Shown here piece after piece: positions 8,778-16,560 of a DNA stretch of 48,101 bases (positions are counted from its first letter, which is position 1; every line of letters begins with the position of its first letter). The notes under the pieces were generated by a model. It had not been told where the DNA came from. It made no database searches and saw nothing but the letters and a program-made list of their open reading frames with translations. Location: contig JBMYTN010000032.1 in NCBI GenBank assembly GCA_049604415.1, positions 1-48,101 of the forward strand. The letters are read 5' to 3'. The translations under genes were made by a program, and so were the position numbers. This DNA is from JBMYTN01 sp049604415 (GTDB taxonomy: Bacteria > Pseudomonadota > Alphaproteobacteria > Rhodospirillales > Rhodospirillaceae).

Positions 8778-9521
8778 ATGCCGAAATTCCGGCTCTTACC
8801 AACTTTGATCGTTCTTGCGGGCCTGATGCTGTCCGTTCGAATCGGTGCCGTCTGGGATGGCATGTCCACCCGCGTGACCTCGGTCAGTGTCGGCCAATCC
8901 GTTGCTGTGGCTCAGGAAGCCCCGGCGGATCCGGCAGCGGGCCAGCCTGCCCAAGATGCTGCGGCCCCGCCGCCCGCCGATGGGGAAGCTCCTCCGGCGG
9001 ATGGCGCTGGGGATGGCGCTCAAATGGCCGATGGTGCCGACCCCGCCGCCACCGATGGGGCGCTGCCGCAACGGCCCCGGGATGGGTCAGCGGCCTTTAC
9101 CCAGTCCGAGATTGACCTGCTGCAAAGGCTTTCGGAGCGCCGGGAGCAAATCGAACTGCGCGAGCGCGAATTGGAGCAGCGCGAGGCGATTTTGCAGGCT
9201 GCTGAGGATCGCATTGACCGCAAGATCGGCGATTTGGCCAAGCTGGAAGAAACCATCAAGAACCTGTTGGCCGAACAGACCGAAGAGGAAAAGGCCAAGG
9301 TCGCCAAGCTGGTCAATATCTACAAGGCCATGAAGCCGAAGGATGCGGCCCGGATCCTTGATCAAATGGAGATGAGCATCCTGCTGGAACTGTTTGTCGC
9401 CATGACCGAGCGGAACTCTGCGGCAATCCTGGCGGAAATGGATCCCTTGAAGGCCCAGGCGGTGACCACCGAACTGGCCACCCAGAAAACCGTGCCCCTC
9501 CCCGACGGGGCCGATGGCTAA
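8778..9521 (+). CDS. motE: MotE-like flagellar protein (MgtE N-terminal-type domain)
   Basis: A 247-residue envelope protein. Residues about 5-28 are a signal-anchor or transmembrane segment. Residues about 45-105 are an Ala/Pro/Asp-rich linker. Residues about 110-172 form a strongly heptad-like coiled coil (ERREQIELRERELEQREA). The C-terminal domain at about 175-240 resembles the MgtE intracellular N domain (NIYKAMKPKDAARILDQME). This is the architecture of MotE, the periplasmic chaperone-like partner of stator proteins described in alphaproteobacteria. The start has a good ribosome-binding site, GAGGG, 5 nt before the ATG. It is the fourth gene of the motility block, 109 bp after the DUF6468 gene. 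Family assignment is confident; the exact stator partner is inferred. Confidence 0.85.
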   Translation: MPKFRLLPTLIVLAGLMLSVRIGAVWDGMSTRVTSVSVGQSVAVAQEAPADPAAGQPAQDAAAPPPADGEAPPADGAGDGAQMADGADPAATDGALPQRPRDGSAAFTQSEIDLLQRLSERREQIELRERELEQREAILQAAEDRIDRKIGDLAKLEETIKNLLAEQTEEEKAKVAKLVNIYKAMKPKDAARILDQMEMSILLELFVAMTERNSAAILAEMDPLKAQAVTTELATQKTVPLPDGADG

Positions 9522-9601
9522 GCTTGATGGGGCGATGTCCGATGCCTTAGGGGCATGGTCCGTGAAAAACGCCTAAAGGCTTGGCCCGTCGGTGAAAAGG
9601 C

Positions 9602-9630
9602 TTGCACCAGGGGCAACCCTGTCCTAGTAA
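9602..9630 (+). promoter_or_regulatory. Possible sigma-70-type promoter upstream of cheY
   Basis: TTGCAC (9602-9607), a 17-bp spacer and TAGTAA (9625-9630) sit about 93 bp before the cheY ATG, inside a 201-bp gap that otherwise holds no gene. The -35 matches four and the -10 three or four consensus positions, so this is a weak candidate for separate cheY-cheZ transcription. Confidence 0.3.
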
Positions 9631-9722
9631 AATGGTCGGAGAGGCCGGTAGATTTTTTTAATCTTCGGCTCAACCGCCAACAGGTACTGTGATCAATCAA
9701 CAAAATTCAGAGGTATTTGGGA

Positions 9723-10112
9723 ATGGCCGTCGACAAAAATATGAAGATCCTGATCGTCGACGATTACAAGACGATGCTGCGCATCATCCGCAATTTGCTG
9801 CGGCAACTGGGCTTCACAAATATTGACGAAGCCATGGATGGTTCCGAAGCCCTGCAAATGTTACGGACCACCGGCGGATACGAGTTGGTGATCTCCGACT
9901 GGAACATGGAACCAATGACCGGCCTGCAGTTGCTGCGCGAGGTTCGGGCGGACGCCAAACTGAAGGCCATGCCGTTCATTATGGTGACCGCTGAATCGAA
10001 GTCGGAAAACGTGATCGCGGCCAAAGAAGCTGGCGTGTCCAATTACATCGTGAAGCCGTTCAATGCGGAAACGCTGAAAACAAAAATGCAAAGCGTGCTC
10101 GGCGAGTTCTAA
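9723..10112 (+). CDS. cheY: Chemotaxis response regulator CheY
   Basis: A 129-residue single-domain receiver from ATG 9723, preceded by AGAGG; a TTG at 9717 is in frame but unlikely. The acidic pair D13/D14, phospho-acceptor D59 (VISDWNMEPMTG), switch residues T89 and Y108, and K111 are all present. This is the full CheY set, with the characteristic WNMEPMTG loop. Phosphorylated CheY binds FliM to change motor rotation. The gene is followed 86 bp later by cheZ, with a stable stem-loop between them. No chemotaxis kinase or receptor is encoded in this window, so the upstream signalling cluster must lie elsewhere. High confidence. Confidence 0.95.
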   Translation: MAVDKNMKILIVDDYKTMLRIIRNLLRQLGFTNIDEAMDGSEALQMLRTTGGYELVISDWNMEPMTGLQLLREVRADAKLKAMPFIMVTAESKSENVIAAKEAGVSNYIVKPFNAETLKTKMQSVLGEF

Positions 10113-10127
10113 GCCGCTCTCGATCCT

Positions 10128-10151
10128 GGGGACCGGACCACAGCGGTCCCC
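10128..10151 (+). other. Intercistronic stem-loop between cheY and cheZ
   Basis: GGGGACCG (10128-10135) pairs with CGGTCCCC (10144-10151) across an 8-nt loop. It starts 16 nt after the cheY stop and lacks a T-run. It could stabilise the cheY message 3' end or attenuate read-through into cheZ, giving more CheY than CheZ. Confidence 0.5.
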
Positions 10152-10198
10152 GCGAAGCGTCCCGCGCCGAGCACAGTCGAGCGGGGAACAGGATTATC

Positions 10199-10975
10199 AT
10201 GACAGATCAGGCGGATCAGGCAGGCCCGGCCCAAAATGGTGGGTTCCAGGGTGCCAGCGCGTTGCTCAAAGCCGCGCTTGGCAAGCTGATGGGCGACAAG
10301 ACGGGCGATGGCAGCGTTGCAGGCGCAGGTGCCGATCCCACCGCTGCGGTCTCTCTGGAAGATTTGGAACAAGCCCTCTCCTCGGTGGCCACCGATTGGG
10401 ATGCCCCGCAGCAAGCCGGGGAGGGAGACGCGGAAACCCTGCGCGGCGAGTTGCGCGAGCTGTCGCAGTATATTCATATGGCCCGCCAGGAACTGGCCGC
10501 CCTCAGCCCCCGGGATATTCAAGACCGTTTCCTGCCCACCGCCGCCGATGAGCTTGACGCCATTGTTCAAGCCACGGAAACGGCGACGGAAGAAATCATG
10601 GATGCCACCGAGGCTCTGGAGGGGCTGTCAGCGGATCTGCCCCAAGAGGTCCAAGATAGCCTGATGGACATTACCACTCGGATCTATCAGGCCTGCTCCT
10701 TCCAGGACATCACCGGCCAGCGGATCACCAAGGTGGTACGGACCTTAAAAAGCATCGAAGAGCGGGTCCATGGCTTGGTGCAAACCTTTGGTGAAGGCGG
10801 CCCCGCTGGGGCTGTCCCTGATGACGACCCGATGCGCTACCGCGAAACCGCCGCTGCGGTGGGCGATAAAGCCGAAGATGCCGACCTGCTCAATGGCCCC
10901 CAAGCGGTGGACGCCGCCATGGGTCAAGACGATATTGATGCCCTATTGTCGGATTTCGACCCGCCAAAGACTTGA
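10199..10975 (+). CDS. cheZ: CheY-P phosphatase CheZ
   Basis: A 258-residue protein that dephosphorylates CheY-P. The long-helix region (about 85-195) carries the family active-site motif SFQDITGQRI. D170 and Q174 correspond to the catalytic Asp and Gln of enteric CheZ (D143, Q147). The extreme C-terminus, QDDIDALLSDFD (243-254), is the tethered CheY-P docking peptide and resembles the docking motif in FliM in this same window. The N-terminal 60 residues are Ala/Gly-rich and variable. A ribosome-binding site (AGGA) lies just before the ATG. It is paired with cheY and precedes the MotB-like genes. High confidence. Confidence 0.9.
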   Translation: MTDQADQAGPAQNGGFQGASALLKAALGKLMGDKTGDGSVAGAGADPTAAVSLEDLEQALSSVATDWDAPQQAGEGDAETLRGELRELSQYIHMARQELAALSPRDIQDRFLPTAADELDAIVQATETATEEIMDATEALEGLSADLPQEVQDSLMDITTRIYQACSFQDITGQRITKVVRTLKSIEERVHGLVQTFGEGGPAGAVPDDDPMRYRETAAAVGDKAEDADLLNGPQAVDAAMGQDDIDALLSDFDPPKT

Positions 10976-11066
10976 GGCGGTGACTCACTTTCGGTCATAT
11001 TAACCTAAACTATAGAATTTCCGTGTATTCCGGCATGACGGGACGTTTCTCCTTGGCTGGGCCTCG

Positions 11067-12098
11067 ATGACCGATCATGAACCGCGTGACCCCCTGGCCG
11101 GCCCTCGGTTTGGGGCGGAAAAGACTCCGGGAGAACCCTCTTCCGGAGACAGCCGAGATGCGTCCGCCGACCAATCATCCTCTGACAGCGCGCTAAACCT
11201 GTCGTCCAAGACGTCCGGCTCGCCCTTGGGGGACCCTTTGAGCGATCCTGTGGGGGATCCTTTGCGGGGTTCTTTGGCCGATAGAGATCTGGGCCTGCCC
11301 GCCGCCTTTAAAACGCCGGTGCCGCTGCTGCCCGGTCCCATTGGCATTGCTGGCATTGTCGCCTCGGGCTTTCGCCAAGGTCCCGGTGCCGATCAAGCCC
11401 GATCCGGGGACCAGACCGGCGAAGACACCCGGCTTAAGGGCACCTTGGGCGGTGGTTTGGGCGGTGTGTTCGGTGGCGGCACGGTTTCGGTGCTTTCGCC
11501 GTTTTTGTCGCTCTATTTGGTTTTGATGGCGTTTTTCATCGCCTTGGTCAGCCTGGCGGATCTGCGGCCCGAGCGCTCCCAAGCGGTTTTGAACGCGGTG
11601 CAGACCCGGTTTTCCGGTGATGCGGTCGGCCCACTGCCCTTTCCCAGCGATGGCGGCATGGTGCTGAACCCGGCGCGCAGTTTTGTCCAGCATGTCGGCG
11701 ATTTGTTTGAAACCGAGCTGCCCGGCAGCGCGGTCCAAGATGTGCTGCCCGGCCCGATCCTGGAGGCCACCTTGCCGCTGGACGCCATGTTCCGGCCCGG
11801 CGAGGACCAACCGCGCCCGGGCCTGGATCCGCTGTTCACCGCCATTGCCGCCGCGCTGGCTAATCCGCCCCGGGGCGTTTTGCATGAGATGGTCATCACC
11901 GCCTATACCGGCGGTGCGCCGGGCGATCCCTATCCGCCGGTCGATGCCCTGGAGTTGCGCCGGGCTGCGGCTCTGGCCGAGGTCTTGCACCATGCCGGGG
12001 CTCCCAATGGCAGTGTGGTGGCTGCGGTTGGTCCCGGTCCGCTGGGCCAGGTGGTGTTCACTGGGCGCGCCTTGGCCGAAGGGGGGGTGCTGCGATGA
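11067..12098 (+). CDS. MotB-like inner-membrane protein lacking the stator aspartate
   Basis: A 343-residue protein. Residues 1-138 form an unusually long, probably disordered N-terminal extension with GDPL/SDPV-type repeats around 50-70. One transmembrane helix (about 141-163, ending MAFFIALVSL) resembles the MotB helix. The remainder is a degenerate OmpA/MotB-type peptidoglycan-binding fold, with LELRRAAALAEVLHHAGAP (about 292-310) in place of the usual LSxxRA helix. Aligned on the AFF motif with the next gene product, the position of the proton-carrying Asp is S148. It is therefore unlikely to conduct protons alone. It overlaps the next MotB-like gene by ATGA, implying translational coupling and a possible heteromeric complex. 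No MotA-like partner lies nearby. The MotB-like call is moderate; the function is unknown. Confidence 0.7.
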   Translation: MTDHEPRDPLAGPRFGAEKTPGEPSSGDSRDASADQSSSDSALNLSSKTSGSPLGDPLSDPVGDPLRGSLADRDLGLPAAFKTPVPLLPGPIGIAGIVASGFRQGPGADQARSGDQTGEDTRLKGTLGGGLGGVFGGGTVSVLSPFLSLYLVLMAFFIALVSLADLRPERSQAVLNAVQTRFSGDAVGPLPFPSDGGMVLNPARSFVQHVGDLFETELPGSAVQDVLPGPILEATLPLDAMFRPGEDQPRPGLDPLFTAIAAALANPPRGVLHEMVITAYTGGAPGDPYPPVDALELRRAAALAEVLHHAGAPNGSVVAAVGPGPLGQVVFTGRALAEGGVLR

Positions 12099-12790
12099 TC
12101 CGCCCCGGGCGCTATAGCGATGGCCAGGCGGCGACCATGTGGATGGTCACCTTTGCCGATCTGGTGCTGTTGCTGCTGGCCTTTTTTGTCATGCTGTTCT
12201 CCATGACCGGTTTTGATCAGGCCGATTTTGCCGGTGTGATCGAAACGCCGTCCATGCGCCGGGATGCGCCGCTGGATGGGGAGAACAACCCGGTGCGGGT
12301 GACCTCCAATCTTGCCTCGGTGCCGCGCCAGGAAGCTGGTTCCTTGTTCTGGGTTGCCGGGGTGGTGCGCCGTGCCTTGGCCGAAGACCCCTTGCTCAGC
12401 GGCCATGCCATTGACGTCGATGCCCGCCCAGGACGCCTGATCCTGACCATCCCGCCCGAGGTGTTGCTGAGTGAAGCCACCGGCCAGGATGCGCGCGATG
12501 GCTCGGCCCCCACCGATGCGGAGATCGGGCCAGGGCGTCCCTTGGTTGCCTTGGCCATGGTGCTGAACCGGCTCGACAATCGAATAGCCGTGGTCGGCCA
12601 TGCCGCCCCGCAGGAGGGCTATGAGGAAAGCCTGTCCCGGGCGATGGCGGCGGCGGAAGTGCTGCGCCGGGCGGGCTATGGCCGGGATGCGGAAGTGCGC
12701 GGCCATGGCGATACCCTGCGCCGGGATGCGGCGATTGAAATTCAGATCCTTGAGGAAGGGTTGCGCTCCGATGCGGGAGGCGCCCCATGA
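12095..12790 (+). CDS. MotB/OmpA-like inner-membrane protein
   Basis: A 231-residue protein with a short cytoplasmic tail and one transmembrane helix at about 15-37. The helix contains the MotB hallmark TFADLVLLLLAFFVMLFSM; D22 corresponds to the proton-binding Asp of MotB. The periplasmic part ends in an OmpA-like domain: AVVGHAAP at about 152-159, SLSRAMAAAEVLRRAGY at about 167-183, and VRGHGDTLRRD near 200. At 231 residues it is shorter than typical MotB (about 300). It is coupled by ATGA overlaps to both the preceding Asp-less paralogue and the following 1246-residue envelope protein. The missing MotA partner leaves open whether it is a true stator or an ExbD/TolR-like envelope energiser. 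The family call is confident. Confidence 0.8.
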   Translation: MIRPGRYSDGQAATMWMVTFADLVLLLLAFFVMLFSMTGFDQADFAGVIETPSMRRDAPLDGENNPVRVTSNLASVPRQEAGSLFWVAGVVRRALAEDPLLSGHAIDVDARPGRLILTIPPEVLLSEATGQDARDGSAPTDAEIGPGRPLVALAMVLNRLDNRIAVVGHAAPQEGYEESLSRAMAAAEVLRRAGYGRDAEVRGHGDTLRRDAAIEIQILEEGLRSDAGGAP

Positions 12791-15700
12791 CGTCTGCCAT
12801 CCATCGCATCCCCTGCTTGCTCTCCCGCCACCGCCGCTCTGCGCTGCTGAGCGCCGTTGTGCTGTTGGTGTTTGCGGTTGGTCTGCTGGCCCCGATGTCC
12901 CAAACGGCCCAGGCGCAGTCAAACAGCCTGTTTGCTGAGGCCGCCGGGGATCGGGCGCGGATCACCTTCCTGTGGGATGGACCGGTGGCCTTTTCCGCCA
13001 ATATTGTCAGCGGCGTGTTGATTGTGCAGTTCGACCGGCCCTGGACCGGCAGCCTGGGCGGGGTGCCCGGCGCGGCCAATCCCTGGGTCGCCGGGGTCGC
13101 CAGCACTTCGGACCAGCGCACGGTCACCTTCCCGCTGCGGGGCAATTACACCCTGCGCAATCTGTCCAGCGGCGTCGCCGTGGTGCTGGAGCTGGTCGGC
13201 CCGCCTGCGGTCGCCGCCGCCCCGGCCCAACCGGCTCCACCCCCAGCCCCGGCTGCGCGCCCGGCGCAACCCTCACCCCAAGCCGCAGCACCGAGCCCAA
13301 GCAGTGCTGCGCCCTTAACGGTGCGCACCGGCGAACATGCGGATTATTTCCGGGTGGTGTTCGATTGGCCGCGCCAAGTGCCCTATACGGTCACCGAGCA
13401 AGGCGGCAATGCGGTGGTGCGCTTTGATGCGGCCGCCCAGGTTGATCTGGAGCGCCTGCGCCAGCGCTTCCCGGACCGCTTTGCGGCGGGCCAGCTGTCT
13501 TCCTCCGGCGGCGGGTCGGCCCTGCAGATGGTGTTGCCTGGCGGTGGCGGGGGTGTGCGGCATTTCCGATCCGGCAATTCCATCGCCATCGATTTGCGCT
13601 ATGGCTCCGCTGCGGTGACAGCGGCGAGCCCCCAAGCATCCACGGAAACCTCTCCGGCAGGCTCGGGTGGCGCAGCGGGCAGCCAGCTTGCCCAAGCCAC
13701 TGCCGCGCCCGCTCCGGCGGCTCCGGCGGACCCGACCGATGTGCCGCCGCCTCGGGAAAGCCGCAATGCCGCCCCGACCAGTCCACCGAGCACCACACCG
13801 GCCCCCGCCCCAGATGCCGCTGCCGCCCCCGCTCCGGCCTCAGATCAGACGCCGTCGTCTCCGCCTGCGCCAGCCGTTGCCGCCGATGGCTCGGTGCCGC
13901 CGCCACGCCCGGATGGCCGGGTCCAACCGCCGCCGGAGCAGACCGAAACCGCCGCGCCGGAAGGCCCGTCCGGTGTCGGGCCGCAGCGCGTTGCTCAAGA
14001 AGCCACCCCGGTGGAGACCGACCCAGCAGATGCGGAGCCGGTGCCATCGGTGCTGGGGGCGACCGACAACCCGGCGGAAAACTCGCCCGTGGAAGGGCTG
14101 GAGCGTCTTGCCGCCAGCCGTCAGGACGTGCCCGAGCGGCAATATGATCGCGAAATCTATTCCATGTCCTTCTCTTGGGACCGGCCGGTGGCCGCTGCAG
14201 CTTTCCGCCGGGCAGGCTATTTGTGGGTGGTGTTCAGCGCCTGGCAAGAAGTCGACATGCGGGTGTTGCGGGTGACCGCAGGCGAGGCGCTGCTGTTTGC
14301 CGAACAGGTCGATATCGGGCGTGATGCCACCGCCGTGCGCATGGTGGTGGATCCGATTTTCAGCCCCAGCTTTCGCCGGGAAGGCCTGTTGTGGATCATG
14401 GATCTGCAGCGCGGCCCTATGCGTCCGGATGTGCCGATTGCCGTGACGCCGCAGCCGCAATCCCCGGCGGGCCCCAGGCTCTATCTGTCGGTGGCCGAGG
14501 GCGGCGATGCCATCACCTTCAATGATCCGGAGGTGGGTGATCCTCTGATCGTGGTCCCGGTGGTGCCGCTGGGCCAGGGCATTTTCCCGGAACGCCGCTT
14601 GCCGGATTTGACTCTGCCGGTCACCGCCCAGGGTATTTTGATTGAACCGAAAACCGATGATCTGCAGGTGATCCCCAGCCGCCAGGGGGTGGAGATTTCC
14701 TCCGCCGCCGGGTTGCGCTTTACCACCGATGCCGACCGTCTGCTGGCCATGTCCGGCCTCGGGGCCGATGACGGCCTGTCGAGCATTTTCAATATTCCGG
14801 CCTGGCGCGGCAATCCGCAGCAGCATTTCAGCACCCGCCGGGCTCAGGCTTTGGAGGCGGTGTCCATCGCCCCGCGCTCTCGCCGCAATGATGCCCGACT
14901 GGAGCTGGCGCGGTTCTATTTCGCCAATGGCTATGCCCCGGAAGCGCTGGGTGTGTTGCGCACCATCCTGGCCGATGGCGGCGAGGGCTTTTTGAACCGG
15001 CCCAGCTTCCGGGCGGTGCGTGGGGGCTCGAACCTGTTGATGGGGCGCTATCGGGACGCGGTGGATGATCTCAGTCATCCTGGTCTGGCCGATGTGGACG
15101 AGGCCGCCTTCTGGCGCGCCGCTGGCCAGGTGCGGATCGGCAATCCGGCGATCCAGGCCTCGATCCTGGACAGCACTGGCGGGGTGATCACCGACTATCC
15201 CCGGGATGTCCGGCGCAAAATGGCCTTCATTGCTGCCGAGGGGGCCATTGCCGCCGCCGATGATCTGGCCGCCCATAATTTCCTGGAGGCTGCAGCCTCT
15301 GCAGTGACCACCGCAGGCCACCAGGCTCAGCTGCTGTATTTGGAAGGGCTGCTCAATGAGAGCACCGGGGCCTTCGAAGATGCGTTGTCCAGCTGGGAAG
15401 AATCCGTTTCCATGAACAGCCAGAAATGGAGCGCGTTTTCGCAGCTGAAGATCCTGGAGATGAACCTGTCCCTGGATCGGATCACCGAGGCTGAGCTGAT
15501 CGCCGGGCTGGAGCGGTTGCGCTTCCAATGGCGCGGCGATGACTTCGAATATGACCTTCTGCGTCGGCTGTCGAACCTGCATTTGGACAGCGGTGATTTT
15601 GGCGCTTCTTTGCGGCTGTTGAAACTGGCCGCAACCTACTTCCGCCATCGCCCGGAGATCGGCGAGGTCACCGATCAGATGAGCGAAGTGTTCGAGGATC

Positions 15701-16527
15701 TGTTCCTGCGCGGCGCGGCGGACCGGATGTCGGACGTTCGGGCCATTGCGCTTTATGATGAGTTCCGCGAGCTGACCCCGCCCGGCGAAAAGGGCGATGA
15801 GATGATCCGGCGTCTGGCCGACCGTCTGGCCAAGGTGGATTTGCTGGAACAGGCCGGGGTGTTGTTGGATCGCCAGCTGTCGACCCGTTTGACCGAGCCG
15901 GGCGAGGAGCGGGCCAATGTCGGCGCGCGGTTGGGCCTGATCTATTTGTTTGATGACCGGCCCCAGGACGCGCTGAACACCCTCCAGGCGACGGAAAGCG
16001 GTGGCTTGCCCGAAGAGCTTGGCGTCCACCGCAATCAGTTGGAGGCCCGAGCCCTGGCCAGCCTGGGGCGGCCCAATGATGCCATTGCCCGGCTGGAGGG
16101 GGACAACAGCCGCGATGCCAATATTCTGCGCGCCGATATATACTGGCAGGCGGCGAATTGGCCGATGGTCGCCCGGGCCTTGAGCGTCCTGGTCCCGACC
16201 CCCAGTCGCGGTGTTACCTTGGAAGCCGAGGACGCCATGCGGGCCACCGACTGGGCCATGGCCTTGAGCCTGGCCGGGGATGAACCGCAAGTGACCTTGC
16301 TGCGGCGGCGTTATCTGGAGGCCATGCGCGGCACCGATTATTTCGATGCCTTTGACCTCTACACCACACCCGGTGCGCGGGATCTGGTGGATTACCGCAA
16401 GATCAATCAGCAGGTCGCCCAGGCCGAGGCCTTCCGCTCCTACCTGTCGGTCTATCGCCAGCGTCTGAAAGATGACCGCCTGGAAGAAGGGCGGCAGCAA
16501 GGTGACCGGTTGAACGCGATCAACTGA
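12787..16527 (+). CDS. Large periplasmic protein with AMIN-like domains and TPR-like C-terminus
   Basis: A 1246-residue exported protein with a signal peptide at about 1-43 (hydrophobic 19-36, AQA cleavage). Three related beta-rich segments resemble AMIN domains: about 52-137 (ARITFLWDGPVAFSANI), about 183-272 (YFRVVFDWPRQVPYTV) and about 455-541 (IYSMSFSWDRPVAAAAF). They are separated by Pro/Ala-rich linkers at 138-178 and 275-430. From about 690 to 1230 the sequence is helical and TPR-like (RNDARLELARFYFANGYAPE, then LIYLFDDRPQDALNTL). AMIN domains are known to target envelope proteins to peptidoglycan or secretins. The ATGA overlap with the MotB-like gene implies the products work together in the envelope, perhaps in a motor-associated structure. 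I do not recognise a named family for the whole protein. Confidence 0.75.
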   Translation: MTSAIHRIPCLLSRHRRSALLSAVVLLVFAVGLLAPMSQTAQAQSNSLFAEAAGDRARITFLWDGPVAFSANIVSGVLIVQFDRPWTGSLGGVPGAANPWVAGVASTSDQRTVTFPLRGNYTLRNLSSGVAVVLELVGPPAVAAAPAQPAPPPAPAARPAQPSPQAAAPSPSSAAPLTVRTGEHADYFRVVFDWPRQVPYTVTEQGGNAVVRFDAAAQVDLERLRQRFPDRFAAGQLSSSGGGSALQMVLPGGGGGVRHFRSGNSIAIDLRYGSAAVTAASPQASTETSPAGSGGAAGSQLAQATAAPAPAAPADPTDVPPPRESRNAAPTSPPSTTPAPAPDAAAAPAPASDQTPSSPPAPAVAADGSVPPPRPDGRVQPPPEQTETAAPEGPSGVGPQRVAQEATPVETDPADAEPVPSVLGATDNPAENSPVEGLERLAASRQDVPERQYDREIYSMSFSWDRPVAAAAFRRAGYLWVVFSAWQEVDMRVLRVTAGEALLFAEQVDIGRDATAVRMVVDPIFSPSFRREGLLWIMDLQRGPMRPDVPIAVTPQPQSPAGPRLYLSVAEGGDAITFNDPEVGDPLIVVPVVPLGQGIFPERRLPDLTLPVTAQGILIEPKTDDLQVIPSRQGVEISSAAGLRFTTDADRLLAMSGLGADDGLSSIFNIPAWRGNPQQHFSTRRAQALEAVSIAPRSRRNDARLELARFYFANGYAPEALGVLRTILADGGEGFLNRPSFRAVRGGSNLLMGRYRDAVDDLSHPGLADVDEAAFWRAAGQVRIGNPAIQASILDSTGGVITDYPRDVRRKMAFIAAEGAIAAADDLAAHNFLEAAASAVTTAGHQAQLLYLEGLLNESTGAFEDALSSWEESVSMNSQKWSAFSQLKILEMNLSLDRITEAELIAGLERLRFQWRGDDFEYDLLRRLSNLHLDSGDFGASLRLLKLAATYFRHRPEIGEVTDQMSEVFEDLFLRGAADRMSDVRAIALYDEFRELTPPGEKGDEMIRRLADRLAKVDLLEQAGVLLDRQLSTRLTEPGEERANVGARLGLIYLFDDRPQDALNTLQATESGGLPEELGVHRNQLEARALASLGRPNDAIARLEGDNSRDANILRADIYWQAANWPMVARALSVLVPTPSRGVTLEAEDAMRATDWAMALSLAGDEPQVTLLRRRYLEAMRGTDYFDAFDLYTTPGARDLVDYRKINQQVAQAEAFRSYLSVYRQRLKDDRLEEGRQQGDRLNAIN

Positions 16528-16560
16528 TCACTGCCCACCGCCGACTGCCCATTATCGTCC

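Noticed and set aside
13840..16500. 886-codon minus-strand open frame opposite the AMIN/TPR-like gene
   Set aside because: The plus strand has a signal peptide, ATGA coupling and domain structure. The minus frame is a His/Gln/Gly-rich shadow.
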